DNA from: Lawsonibacter sp.
Lineage (GTDB): Bacteria; Bacillota; Clostridia; Oscillospirales; Oscillospiraceae
Assembly (NCBI GenBank): GCA_022801435.1
Contig: JAAWSG010000003.1
Coordinates: 30,321-94,320 of the forward strand
Direction: 5' to 3'
Length of the DNA stretch: 64,000 nucleotides
The position numbers were made by a program, and so were the translations under genes. The notes under the pieces are model-generated. The model did no database searches, had not been told where the DNA came from, and saw nothing but the letters and a program-made list of their open reading frames with translations. Shown here one piece after another: positions 1-8,155 of this stretch. Numbering within the stretch: position 1 is the first letter of the stretch; every line of letters starts with the position of its first letter.

Positions 1-2
1 GC

Positions 3-386
3 TACAACATCAAGGGGGACCCCGCCGGGAAGATTGACCTGGAAGCGCTGTGCCGGGCCATGGGCTTTGCGCGGGTGCGGGTGGTGGACCCCTACGACCT
101 GAAGGCCTGCGACGCCGCCGTCCGGGAGGAGCTGGCCGCCGCCGGGCCCTCGGTGATAATTAGCCGCCGGCCCTGCGCCCTTTTGAAGTACGTGAAGCAC
201 AATCCCCCCCTGACGGTGGACCCGGTCAGGTGCGTGGGCTGCCGGAGCTGCATGAAAATCGGCTGTCCCGCCATCTCCATCAAGGAGGGCAAGGCCCGGG
301 TGGACGCCACCCTCTGCGTGGGGTGCGGGGTGTGCGGACAGCTGTGCGGTGTGAAGGCGTTCCAGAGCACCGGGAAGGAGGGCTGA
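3..386 (+). CDS. iorA: Indolepyruvate ferredoxin oxidoreductase alpha subunit, C-terminal part
   Basis: The gene is cut by the left window edge; about 127 C-terminal residues are visible in one open frame from base 3. IorA with IorB oxidatively decarboxylates aryl pyruvates (indolepyruvate, phenylpyruvate) to aryl-acetyl-CoA and passes electrons to ferredoxin. The visible part ends in a two-cluster ferredoxin-like domain: CVGCRSCMKIGCP, with the CxxCxxCx4CP spacing typical of IorA, then CVGCGVCGQLC. The N-terminal thiamine-diphosphate domains lie outside the window. iorB starts 3 bases after the stop, so the two subunits are co-transcribed. Confidence 0.93.
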   Translation, partial: YNIKGDPAGKIDLEALCRAMGFARVRVVDPYDLKACDAAVREELAAAGPSVIISRRPCALLKYVKHNPPLTVDPVRCVGCRSCMKIGCPAISIKEGKARVDATLCVGCGVCGQLCGVKAFQSTGKEG

Positions 387-389
387 GCA

Positions 390-962
390 ATGGAAACCAA
401 AAATATTATGATAGTGGGCGTGGGGGGCCAGGGTTCCCTGCTGGCCTCCAAGCTGCTGGGCCACCTGCTGATGGAGCAGGGCTATGACGTGAAGGTGTCC
501 GAGGTCCACGGTATGTCCCAGCGGGGCGGGTCGGTGGTCACCTACGTGCGCTATGGAGATAAGGTCCACTCCCCCGTCATTGATAAGGGGGAGGCGGACT
601 ACATCGTCTCCTTCGAGCTGCTGGAGGCCGCCCGGTGGCTGAGCTACTTAAAGCCCGACGGACAGATCGTCACCTCCACCCAGCAGATCGACCCCATGCC
701 GGTCATCACCGGGGCGGCCTCCTACCCGGAAAACCTGGTGGAGAAGATGCGCTCCGCCGGGGCCAGGGTGGACGCCCTGGACTGCCTGAAGCTGGCGGAG
801 GAGGCCGGGTCCTCCAAGGCGGTGAACATCGTCCTCATGGGGCGGCTGTCCCACTACTTCGACCTGCCCGGCGAGGCCTGGCAGAAGTCTTTGGAGGCCG
901 TGGTCCCCCCAAAATTCCTGGAGCTGAACAAAAAAGCCTTCGAGCTGGGGAAACAGGCATGA
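390..962 (+). CDS. iorB: Indolepyruvate ferredoxin oxidoreductase beta subunit
   Basis: 190 residues, the normal length for IorB, the gamma-type subunit of 2-oxoacid:ferredoxin oxidoreductases. The N-terminus carries the family glycine motif GVGGQG at residues 10-15, followed by the conserved segment with HGMSQRGGSV. It pairs with IorA to convert aryl pyruvates from aromatic amino acids into aryl-acetyl-CoA. It follows iorA by 3 bases, and its stop overlaps the next start in an ATGA junction, indicating translational coupling into the unknown genes downstream. Confidence 0.95.
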   Translation: METKNIMIVGVGGQGSLLASKLLGHLLMEQGYDVKVSEVHGMSQRGGSVVTYVRYGDKVHSPVIDKGEADYIVSFELLEAARWLSYLKPDGQIVTSTQQIDPMPVITGAASYPENLVEKMRSAGARVDALDCLKLAEEAGSSKAVNIVLMGRLSHYFDLPGEAWQKSLEAVVPPKFLELNKKAFELGKQA

Positions 963-1525
963 TCCCCCTTCGCTTCGTCATCTCCCGGATATACGCCGGG
1001 TGGTTCGACGTCCACCTGTGCCGGGACGGGGCGGTGCTCTATGGCCTTTCCGCCTCCGATGTGTGGGGAAACGACGCGCCCAGAGCCTGGCTGACCATGC
1101 TGACCGCCCTCCTCCGCGGGGAGGCCCCGTCCGGCTGGACCCTGTTCGATGAGGAGCCGGGGACCTACATCCTGGCCCTGGAGCAAGGAAAAACCAATGT
1201 GCTCACCTTCGCCTACACCCGGTGGGAGGCCGTCGGCCAGGAGGGGAACTGCCAAATTTGGGGCCTGGAGCCCTTCTCCCAGCTGGCCGGGCGGATATCC
1301 CAAAAGGCAGAGGTCTGCTTCCGGGAGGAGATCGACTTCCCGCTCTTCGTGCGCTCGGTCTATGAGGCGTTCCTCCCCTGGGCGCAGAAGCAAACCCAGT
1401 ATGCAGGCAGTTGGATGCCCTTTCCGTCCCAGGAGTGGTCCGCTTTTCAGGGCCAGGTTCGGGAGCTGGGCTGGGACATAGACTCGACTGAACAGAAGGT
1501 GGAACCATGTACGCCTGCAACGTGA
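959..1525 (+). CDS. Hypothetical protein coupled to iorB
   Basis: 188 residues. The ATG at 959 overlaps the iorB stop in an ATGA junction and is chosen for that reason. I do not recognise a family. The protein is soluble, acidic and rich in aromatic residues (for example GWFDVHLCRDG near the N-terminus), with no signal peptide or membrane segment. Its end overlaps the next gene by 19 bases. Base composition matches the neighbours, so it seems native, but its function in the ior operon is unknown. Confidence 0.7.
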   Translation: MIPLRFVISRIYAGWFDVHLCRDGAVLYGLSASDVWGNDAPRAWLTMLTALLRGEAPSGWTLFDEEPGTYILALEQGKTNVLTFAYTRWEAVGQEGNCQIWGLEPFSQLAGRISQKAEVCFREEIDFPLFVRSVYEAFLPWAQKQTQYAGSWMPFPSQEWSAFQGQVRELGWDIDSTEQKVEPCTPAT

Positions 1526-1869
1526 TGATAAAAGCACCCCTGGAAGCGGTGAAGGCCCGGTTCAAGGGCTATGACGGCCTGGAGTTTTTCCAAAAGGGGG
1601 ACTGGGTGCTGGGGGAGGACTCCACCGGGACACAGCTCTTTGGCTGGGAGGTCTCTTCGTGGCTGGAGCTGGCCGGAGCGGACGAGCTGCTCTACGCCTA
1701 CTACGACGAGGACATGAACGCGGAATTCATCTTCATCCAAAACGGCCTATGTATGCGGGCCTATCAGGAGTACGGCGGCGAGGTGGATACCGACCAGGGC
1801 GAGGACCCGGATATCCCCATTCACGGGTGGGCCGATGTGGCCGGATTTATAGACAAACACATGAGCTGA
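1507..1869 (+). CDS. Hypothetical small acidic protein
   Basis: 120 residues starting with MYACNVMIKAPL, overlapping the previous gene by 19 bases. It is very acidic and rich in aromatic residues (for example LLYAYYDEDMNAEFIF), without signal peptide, membrane segment or recognisable motif. Length and composition resemble small immunity-type or SMI1/KNR4-like proteins, but I see no diagnostic residues and make no claim. Overlap on both the upstream side and the operon layout suggests coexpression with iorAB. Confidence 0.6.
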   Translation: MYACNVMIKAPLEAVKARFKGYDGLEFFQKGDWVLGEDSTGTQLFGWEVSSWLELAGADELLYAYYDEDMNAEFIFIQNGLCMRAYQEYGGEVDTDQGEDPDIPIHGWADVAGFIDKHMS

Positions 1870-1913
1870 TATCCTTTCGGGAAGAAATGATTTGCAAAGG
1901 AGAAGAACGGGCA

Positions 1914-2669
1914 ATGAGGGAGAACACCGAGTTGGTCGATGGAAGCAATACGTTTGAACTGGCACTGAAAACCGCGGCCAGTCTTCCAACGGTACGCATT
2001 CACAGAGAGCAGTTTTTGACCCGGGAATTGAAACGGGTATGCACACCTGAGCAGCTTCAAAGCGCCATCGAACATAATCCCGCCTATGCTGGTATCCCTG
2101 TCGAAACGATCCATAAAATCGCGGCGGGATGTATCAATTACGAGACAAATCAGGTCAGCGCCATCTCATTTGTGGCAGGGCTCCCCGGCGGACTGGCGAT
2201 GGTCGGCACAATCCCGGCAGACCTCGCTCAATATTTTGGGCATATCCTTCGCATCCTGCAAAAACTGATGTATCTATACGGCTGGGACGAAGTATTTGAC
2301 GGCAATAATGAAATGGATGATGATACCGCGAATCTGCTGACCTTATTCATCGGCGTTATGTTTGGGGTCAATGGCGCCGCAACGACCATTACAAAATTAT
2401 CTTCATCGGCGGCGGCAAAGGCCGGCAAAAGTTTAGCCAATAAGCCCTTGACCAAATACGCAGTTTATAATGTTGTAAAACAAATTGCCAAAGTCCTTGG
2501 CGTGAGGATGAATAAAGAAATCTTCGCCAAAGGAGTTTCAAAAATCATCCCCGTGGTTGGCGGGGTGGCATCCGGAGGGCTGACATATGTAACATTTAAG
2601 CCCTGCGCGAAGAAGCTGGAGCGCTATTTGGCAACTTTGAAGTGGTGCGATACAAGTTACTACAGTTAG
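1914..2669 (+). CDS. EcsC-family-like protein
   Basis: 251 residues. The ATG at 1914 is preceded by AAAGGAGAA at about 8 bases; another in-frame ATG at 1887 lacks such a site. The middle resembles the EcsC family: a small-residue hydrophobic stretch (VAGLPGGLAMVGTIPADLAQYF), then helices ending in a YGWDE segment, then Ala/Gly-rich helices. EcsC-like proteins are membrane-associated and poorly characterised. Codon use is clearly AT-richer than in the flanking genes, suggesting recent acquisition. The family call rests on motif resemblance only. Confidence 0.6.
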   Translation: MRENTELVDGSNTFELALKTAASLPTVRIHREQFLTRELKRVCTPEQLQSAIEHNPAYAGIPVETIHKIAAGCINYETNQVSAISFVAGLPGGLAMVGTIPADLAQYFGHILRILQKLMYLYGWDEVFDGNNEMDDDTANLLTLFIGVMFGVNGAATTITKLSSSAAAKAGKSLANKPLTKYAVYNVVKQIAKVLGVRMNKEIFAKGVSKIIPVVGGVASGGLTYVTFKPCAKKLERYLATLKWCDTSYYS

Positions 2670-2684
2670 AAAGGAATGACCCAA

Positions 2685-3041
2685 ATGGGATTTTTCGCAA
2701 ACCTCTTTGGCGGCAAAAAGGACAACGCCGCAGACCAGAGCCAGGCGCTGCGGGACTGGTTTGACCGGACGCTGCCCCGGGAGTATGTGGGCTCCCCGCT
2801 GTACGCCGTGGACATTACCCGGGAGGGCAAGGGCTACGCCGCCAAAATCGTTCTGGATATGCAGGCGGACGGCTCCAGCTACAGCGACTTCGCCCCGGAG
2901 GACTTTGACAACCTGGCGGAGCTGGAGTCCAGCTGCGTGTTCGACCAGCTGACCGCTCCGCCGGCTCCGGTGGCGCTCACCTTTGACATGGTCTTTGACA
3001 GCGCCCACCGGGTCACGGTAAAGCCGGGCACGGCGAAATAA
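2685..3041 (+). CDS. Hypothetical protein
   Basis: 118 residues. The ATG at 2685 lies 9 bases after AAGGA; an in-frame ATG at 2676 is too close to that site. The sequence begins MGFFANLFGGKKDN, a short amphipathic or hydrophobic start, followed by a soluble acidic domain (YSDFAPEDFDNLAELESS). No family is recognised. Base composition returns to the GC-rich background, in contrast to the gene before it. It sits between the EcsC-like gene and paaK. Confidence 0.6.
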   Translation: MGFFANLFGGKKDNAADQSQALRDWFDRTLPREYVGSPLYAVDITREGKGYAAKIVLDMQADGSSYSDFAPEDFDNLAELESSCVFDQLTAPPAPVALTFDMVFDSAHRVTVKPGTAK

Positions 3042-3077
3042 GAAACAGAATAGAAAGACTGGAAAGGACTGATCCCC

Positions 3078-4379
3078 ATGGAGAGATATTACCAGCCAGA
3101 GATCGAATGCGCGTCCCGGGAGCAAATCAAGGCGTGGCAGGACGAGCGGCTTGTGAAGCAGGTGCGCCACGTCTGGGAGAACGTGCCCTACTACCGGAAG
3201 AAGATGGAGGAGAAGGGCCTCACCCCTGACGATATCCGGTCCAGCGACGACCTGCACAAGCTGCCCTTTGTCACCAAGGCGGACCTGCGGGAGGCCTACC
3301 CCTACGGGCTGGTGGCCAAGCCCCTGAAGGACTGCGTGCGCATCCAGTCCACCTCCGGGACCACCGGCAAGCGGGTGGTGGCCTTCTACACCCAGCACGA
3401 CATCGACCTGTGGGAGGACTGCTGCGCCCGGGCCATCATGGCGGCGGGAGGCACGGAGGAGGACGTGTGCCAGGTGTCCTACGGCTACGGGCTGTTCACT
3501 GGCGGGCCGGGCCTCAACGGCGGCTCCCACAAGGTGGGCTGTCTCACCATCCCCACCTCCTCGGGCAACACTGAGCGGCAGATCATGTTCATCCAGGACC
3601 TGTCCGCCACCATCCTGTGCTGTACCCCCTCCTACGCCGCCTACATCGGGGAGACCATGAAGGAAATGGGCCTGACCCCCGACCAGATACCCCTGAAAGC
3701 GGGCATCTTCGGCGCCGAGGCCTGGAGCGAGGAGATGCGCCGGGACATCCAGGATACGCTGGGGATCAAAGCCTATGACATCTACGGCCTGACCGAGCTG
3801 TCCGGGCCGGGCGTGTCCTTTGAGTGCTCCGCCCAGACGGGGATGCACATCAATGAGGACCACTTCATCGCCGAGATTATCGACCCCGAGACCGGCGAGG
3901 TCCTCCCAGAGGGGAGCAAGGGGGAGCTGGTCTTCACCTCCATCACCAAGGAGGCCTTCCCCCTGCTGCGCTACCGCACCCGGGACATCTGTATGCTCAC
4001 CCGGGAGAAGTGTCCCTGCGGCCGTACCCACGTGAAAATGTGCAAGCCCATGGGCCGCTCTGACGATATGCTCATCATCCGGGGGGTCAACGTCTTCCCG
4101 TCCCAGATTGAGACGGTGCTCCTCAACCACGGCTACCCCGCCAACTACCAGATCATTGTGGACCGGGTGAAGTCCACCGACACCCTGGACGTGCAGGTGG
4201 AGATGACCCCCGAGATGTTCACCGACAACATGGGCGAGATCTCCAAGCGGCAGAAGGAGCTGGTGGACGGCCTGCGCTCCATGCTGGGGCTGGCGGCCAA
4301 GGTCACCCTGGTGGCCCCCAAGACCATCGTCCGCAGCGAGGGCAAGGCGGTCCGGGTCATCGACCGGCGTAAAATTTGA
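3078..4379 (+). CDS. paaK: Phenylacetate-CoA ligase
   Basis: 433 residues, full length for PaaK. It activates phenylacetate or related aryl acetates to the CoA thioester using ATP, giving AMP and pyrophosphate. ANL-superfamily motifs are present: the phosphate-binding loop STSGTTGKRV near residues 91-100, a YGLTE-type motif near residue 237, and YRTRDI near residue 300. Together with iorAB it forms the aryl-pyruvate/aryl-acetate module seen in anaerobic Clostridia and archaea, where it probably interconverts the aryl-acetyl-CoA made by IorAB. The next gene follows after 11 bases. Confidence 0.93.
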   Translation: MERYYQPEIECASREQIKAWQDERLVKQVRHVWENVPYYRKKMEEKGLTPDDIRSSDDLHKLPFVTKADLREAYPYGLVAKPLKDCVRIQSTSGTTGKRVVAFYTQHDIDLWEDCCARAIMAAGGTEEDVCQVSYGYGLFTGGPGLNGGSHKVGCLTIPTSSGNTERQIMFIQDLSATILCCTPSYAAYIGETMKEMGLTPDQIPLKAGIFGAEAWSEEMRRDIQDTLGIKAYDIYGLTELSGPGVSFECSAQTGMHINEDHFIAEIIDPETGEVLPEGSKGELVFTSITKEAFPLLRYRTRDICMLTREKCPCGRTHVKMCKPMGRSDDMLIIRGVNVFPSQIETVLLNHGYPANYQIIVDRVKSTDTLDVQVEMTPEMFTDNMGEISKRQKELVDGLRSMLGLAAKVTLVAPKTIVRSEGKAVRVIDRRKI

Positions 4380-4390
4380 GGAGGCAGCGT

Positions 4391-4825
4391 ATGAGCATCA
4401 AACAGATCTCTGTATTTTTGGAAAACAAGCCCGGGTCCCTGTGCGCCATGACCGGGGTGCTGGCCCAGAACCAGATCGGAATGCGGGCCTTCTCCCTGGC
4501 GGAGACCAGCGACTTCGGCATCGCCCGCATGATTGTGGACGATGTGTACAAGACCGCCACCGTCCTGAAGGACGCGGGCTTTATCAACAACATCACCCCT
4601 GTGCTGGGGGTGGCCATCCCCGACGTGCCCGGCGGGCTGAACAAGGTCCTCCAGGCCCTGACCGACGCCCAGGTGAATGTGGAGTACATGTACGCCTTTC
4701 TGGGAGGGAAGGATGTGGAGCACGCCTACATGATCTTCCGGGTGGCGGACAACGCCGCTGCCGCCTCCGCGCTGGCGGAGCGGGGGATCAAGGTCGTGGA
4801 GCAGGAGGAGATGGACCAGCTGTAG
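4391..4825 (+). CDS. Tandem ACT-domain amino-acid-binding protein
   Basis: 144 residues; the ATG at 4391 follows GAGGAGG. Two ACT domains are visible: residues 1-70 start ISVFLENKPGSLCAM, the classic ACT pattern, and residues 72-140 start VAIPDVPGGLNKVLQAL. Stand-alone ACT proteins bind amino acids and usually act as regulatory sensors. Location directly after paaK in an iorAB operon is a recurring arrangement and suggests sensing of an aromatic amino acid or aryl acid. That ligand is an inference. Confidence 0.88.
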   Translation: MSIKQISVFLENKPGSLCAMTGVLAQNQIGMRAFSLAETSDFGIARMIVDDVYKTATVLKDAGFINNITPVLGVAIPDVPGGLNKVLQALTDAQVNVEYMYAFLGGKDVEHAYMIFRVADNAAAASALAERGIKVVEQEEMDQL

Positions 4826-4838
4826 ATCTGAGCGCAGC

Positions 4839-4871
4839 CAAATGCCGTCCGGACACCCCGGGCGGCATTTG
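4839..4871 (+). terminator. Inverted repeat after ACT gene, possible terminator
   Basis: A perfect 9-bp stem, CAAATGCCG paired with CGGCATTTG, with a 15-base loop starts 13 bases after the ACT stop. There is no clear T-run after it, so it may be a weak or factor-dependent terminator for the ior-paaK operon. Confidence 0.45.
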
Positions 4872-4961
4872 ACTGCCTGTATGGCAGGACTCCCCCAAGG
4901 GGCTGTCCCCTGGAAGCCGGCGGCGGCACAAAACAACTTGGGCATTTTGGCATAAAACCTC

Positions 4962-4990
4962 TTGCTGGACCGGGATGTGTGTGGTATACT
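4962..4990 (+). promoter_or_regulatory. Promoter of the DegV gene
   Basis: TTGCTG and TATACT are separated by exactly 17 bases, with a TGTG extended -10 context. The -10 lies about 38 bases before the DegV start. Confidence 0.65.
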
Positions 4991-5027
4991 TTGAATAATC
5001 ACTTCCGGGATTCTGGAAGGAACAAGC

Positions 5028-5903
5028 ATGGAGGAACATATGAGAGTTGCAGTGATGACCGATACCAACAGCGGCATTTCGGTGGAGGAGGGGGTCCGGC
5101 TGGGGGTCCATGTGATGCCCATGCCCGTGCTGATTGACGGAGAGACCTACTATGAGGGTGTGACCCTGACCCATGAGGACTTCTACCGCAGCCAGGAGGC
5201 GGGCCGGGCGGTCTCCACCTCCCAGCCCGCTCCCAGCGATGTGCTGTCTATGTGGGACAAGCTGCTGGAGGAGTACGACCAGGTGGTGCATATCCCCATG
5301 TCCAGCGGTCTGAGCGCCTCCTGCCAGACGGCGGCGGGGCTGGCGGAGGACTACGAGGGCAGAGTGCAGGTGGTGAACAACCAGCGCATCTCGGTGCCCC
5401 AGCGCAGCTCGGTGATGGATGCCCTGCGCCTGGCACGGGCGGGGCGGACTGCGGAGGAGATCAAGCGGGAGCTGGAGCGCACCGGCCTGGACTGCATCAT
5501 CTACATCGGGGTGGACACCCTGGAGTATTTGAAACGAGGGGGCCGCATCACCCCGGCGGCGGCGGCCATGGGCTCCCTGCTCCAGCTCAAGCCCCTGCTG
5601 AAGATCGAGGGGGAGCGGCTGGACGCCTTCGCCAAGGTCCGGGGGCGGAAGGCCTGCCAGGAGCGGCTGGTGGGGGCCATGCAGAAGAGCGTGGAGGAGT
5701 TCCGCCAGAAGGAGGGGGCCATCTGCGTGGGCGCGGCGGGGACCTTCCGCACCCCGGAGGAGGGGGAGCGCTGGCGAATGCTGGCGGAGCAGACCTTCCC
5801 CGGGGAGGAGATCCGGTACGACCCCCTGGCGCTGAGCATCGGCTGCCACACCGGGCCCGGGGCCTTCGGCATGGCGGTGTGGCGCAGGGCGGACCTGGGA
5901 TGA
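5028..5903 (+). CDS. DegV family fatty-acid-binding protein
   Basis: 291 residues, typical for DegV (EDD fold) proteins, which bind fatty acids and in some Firmicutes feed the FakA kinase. Visible hallmarks are the N-terminal VAVMTDTNSGIS, the substrate-pocket motif STSQPAPSDV, and the later LEYLKRGGRI segment. Two starts are possible: ATG 5028 with GGAAGGA at 6 bases, or ATG 5040 with GGAGG at 5 bases. It is a single-gene unit bounded by its own promoter and a hairpin. No fakA gene is adjacent. Confidence 0.88.
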   Translation: MEEHMRVAVMTDTNSGISVEEGVRLGVHVMPMPVLIDGETYYEGVTLTHEDFYRSQEAGRAVSTSQPAPSDVLSMWDKLLEEYDQVVHIPMSSGLSASCQTAAGLAEDYEGRVQVVNNQRISVPQRSSVMDALRLARAGRTAEEIKRELERTGLDCIIYIGVDTLEYLKRGGRITPAAAAMGSLLQLKPLLKIEGERLDAFAKVRGRKACQERLVGAMQKSVEEFRQKEGAICVGAAGTFRTPEEGERWRMLAEQTFPGEEIRYDPLALSIGCHTGPGAFGMAVWRRADLG

Positions 5904-5933
5904 GAAAAATCCCCCGCGGAGAAGGCGTCGGAG

Positions 5934-5970
5934 GTCCTGAAGCGGATACGCGCTTCAGGACTTCTCTGCT
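5934..5970 (+). terminator. Terminator after DegV gene
   Basis: A perfect 11-bp stem, GTCCTGAAGCG with CGCTTCAGGAC, with a 6-base loop is followed by a T/C-rich tail. Confidence 0.65.
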
Positions 5971-5998
5971 CTGGTTTCTTGCAGGCGCGGTTTGCCTC

Positions 5999-6027
5999 TT
6001 GTCTTTTCCGCGATTTTGGGATATAAT
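5999..6027 (+). promoter_or_regulatory. Promoter of the gdpP-rplI-dnaB cluster
   Basis: TTGTCT and TATAAT are separated by 17 bases, leaving a leader of roughly 120 bases before the TTG start at 6156. Confidence 0.65.
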
Positions 6028-6155
6028 GAACTGCCCTTTTAATTTTCTGCCTGCCCATTTTGTTTGTCCGGCTCAAACTGTCCCGCGCCCGCCGGGACGG
6101 GGGACCGAGCGGGACCGTGGAGCACTCTGCCGCGACCGGGAAAGGAGGACTCCCT

Positions 6156-8138
6156 TTGAACCGCAAGCTCAACCAGCTGCTGCAGCCCAGCTATCAGCTC
6201 TATTTTTTCTGCCTGCTCCTCTTCACCCTGCTCTCTGCCCTGTACTCCCTGCCCCTGGCGGCGGCGGAGCTGGCGGCGGTGGTCTGCCTGGGCCTGTACA
6301 GCCGGGTCAGCGCCAGGCGCAGACGCAGGGAAATCACCAAATATCTGGAGAACTACGCCGGGACTGTGGACACCGCCACCAAGGACACCATGGTCAACGC
6401 CCCCCTGCCCATGATTATGTTCCGGCCCGAGAGCGGAGACATCGTCTGGACCAACGACCGCTTCCTGGAGCTGTCCGACAAGCGGGAGCACCTGTACGAC
6501 GCCAAGCTGTCCAGCCTGGCCCCCGAGCTCGACACCCGGTGGCTGATGGAGGGCCGGCAGGAGTGCCCGGACGAGGTCGCCTACGCAGGGCGGCGGTTCC
6601 TGGTTTTCGGCCACATGGTCCGCACCGGGGGGCGCAGCGGCGGATTCCTGGCCACCACCTACTGGGTGGATATCACCGAGCTCTCCCAGGTGAAGGAGCA
6701 GTTCTACGCCACCCGGCCGGTGGCGGCGGTGCTCCTTCTGGACAACTACGATGACCTGATGAAAAACCTCAGTGAAAATGAGCGCTCCAACGTCATGGCG
6801 GACCTGGACTCCCGGCTGGAGAGCTGGGTCTCCCACACCGGGGGGTTTCTCCGGCGGTATCAGCGGGAGCGCTACCTCTTCATCTTTGAGCAGAGGTATT
6901 TGCCCGGATTTATTGAGAGCAAGTTTGACATCCTGGACACGGTGCATCAGGTGGTCAACCCCAGCGGCATCAACGCCTCCCTGTCCATCGGGGTGGGCAC
7001 GGAGGGGGACAGCTACCGGGAACTGCTCGACTTCGCCAACCTGTCCATCGACATGGCCCTGTCCCGGGGCGGGGACCAGGCGGTGGTGCGCAACAAGCTC
7101 ACCTTCGAGTTCTACGGGGGCCGCTCCAAGGAGACCGAGAAGCGCACCAAGGTGAAGAGCCGGGTCATGGCCAACGCCCTGTCCTCCCTCATCTCGGACT
7201 CCTCCCAGGTGTTTATCATGGGGCACAAGTCCCCCGACAACGACGCGGTGGGGGCCGCGGCGGGGGTGTGCGCCCTGTGCCGGAAGAACGGGATCTCCGC
7301 CCACATCGTCCGGGAGGAGCGCACCAGCCCCGCCCAGGAGCTCATTGACCGGCTCATCCCCCTGCCCGAGTACAGCGACTGCTTCCTGCTGGCGGAGGAC
7401 GCGCTGAATATTGTGGGCAACCGCTCCCTGGTGGTGGTGGTGGACACCAACCGGCCCGAGCAGGTGCAGTCCCTGGAGCTGCTTCAGGCGTGCAGCCGGG
7501 TGGCGGTCATCGACCACCACCGGCGGGCGGCCACCTATATCGAGGGGGCGGCGCTGAACTACCACGAGCCCTACGCCTCCTCCGCCTCCGAGCTGGTCAC
7601 CGAGCTGCTCCAGTACATCATCGAGCCCAACCACCTCCTCCGGGCGGAGGCGGAGGCCCTGCTGGCGGGCATCATGCTGGACACGAAAAATTTTACAATG
7701 CGCACCGGCGGCCGGACCTTTGAGGCGGCGGCCTTCCTCCGGCGCTCCGGGGCGGACACGGCGGAGGTCAAAAAGCTCTTCCAGAACGACCTGGCGGGGA
7801 CCATCGCCAAGTACTCCATCATCCAAAACGCCCGCCTGTACCGGGACGGCATCGCCGTGGCGGTGGCGGACCAGCCGGTGGGGCGGGTCACGGCGGCCCA
7901 GGCGGCGGATGAGCTGCTGAACATCATCGGCATCGAGGCGTCCTTCGTCATCTCTCCCGACGGGGAGCGGGTGAACGTGTCGGGCCGCTCCATGGGGGAC
8001 ACCAACGTCCAAATCATCCTGGAGCAGCTGGGGGGCGGAGGAAACGCCGCCGCCGCCGGAGGACAGATCTCGGGCAAGACGCCGGAGGAGGTAGCCGCCC
8101 TTCTGGCCCGGGCCATCGACAAGTATCTGGAGGAGTAG
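6156..8138 (+). CDS. gdpP: GdpP-like cyclic-di-AMP phosphodiesterase (DHH/DHHA1)
   Basis: 660 residues from TTG 6156, chosen because AAAGGAGG lies 7 bases upstream. GdpP enzymes hydrolyse c-di-AMP at the membrane. Order of domains: two N-terminal membrane helices (about residues 14-50), a PAS-like region (about 70-160), a degenerate GGDEF domain (about 170-310), a DHH domain with MGHKSPDNDAVGA near 353 and IDHH near 451, and DHHA1 at the end. The usual GGGGH of DHHA1 reads GGGGN here (Asn at residue 630). The cluster with rplI and dnaB matches the classic Firmicutes order. Confidence 0.92.
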   Translation: MNRKLNQLLQPSYQLYFFCLLLFTLLSALYSLPLAAAELAAVVCLGLYSRVSARRRRREITKYLENYAGTVDTATKDTMVNAPLPMIMFRPESGDIVWTNDRFLELSDKREHLYDAKLSSLAPELDTRWLMEGRQECPDEVAYAGRRFLVFGHMVRTGGRSGGFLATTYWVDITELSQVKEQFYATRPVAAVLLLDNYDDLMKNLSENERSNVMADLDSRLESWVSHTGGFLRRYQRERYLFIFEQRYLPGFIESKFDILDTVHQVVNPSGINASLSIGVGTEGDSYRELLDFANLSIDMALSRGGDQAVVRNKLTFEFYGGRSKETEKRTKVKSRVMANALSSLISDSSQVFIMGHKSPDNDAVGAAAGVCALCRKNGISAHIVREERTSPAQELIDRLIPLPEYSDCFLLAEDALNIVGNRSLVVVVDTNRPEQVQSLELLQACSRVAVIDHHRRAATYIEGAALNYHEPYASSASELVTELLQYIIEPNHLLRAEAEALLAGIMLDTKNFTMRTGGRTFEAAAFLRRSGADTAEVKKLFQNDLAGTIAKYSIIQNARLYRDGIAVAVADQPVGRVTAAQAADELLNIIGIEASFVISPDGERVNVSGRSMGDTNVQIILEQLGGGGNAAAAGGQISGKTPEEVAALLARAIDKYLEE

Positions 8139-8155
8139 GCGTGAGACGAGGAGAA

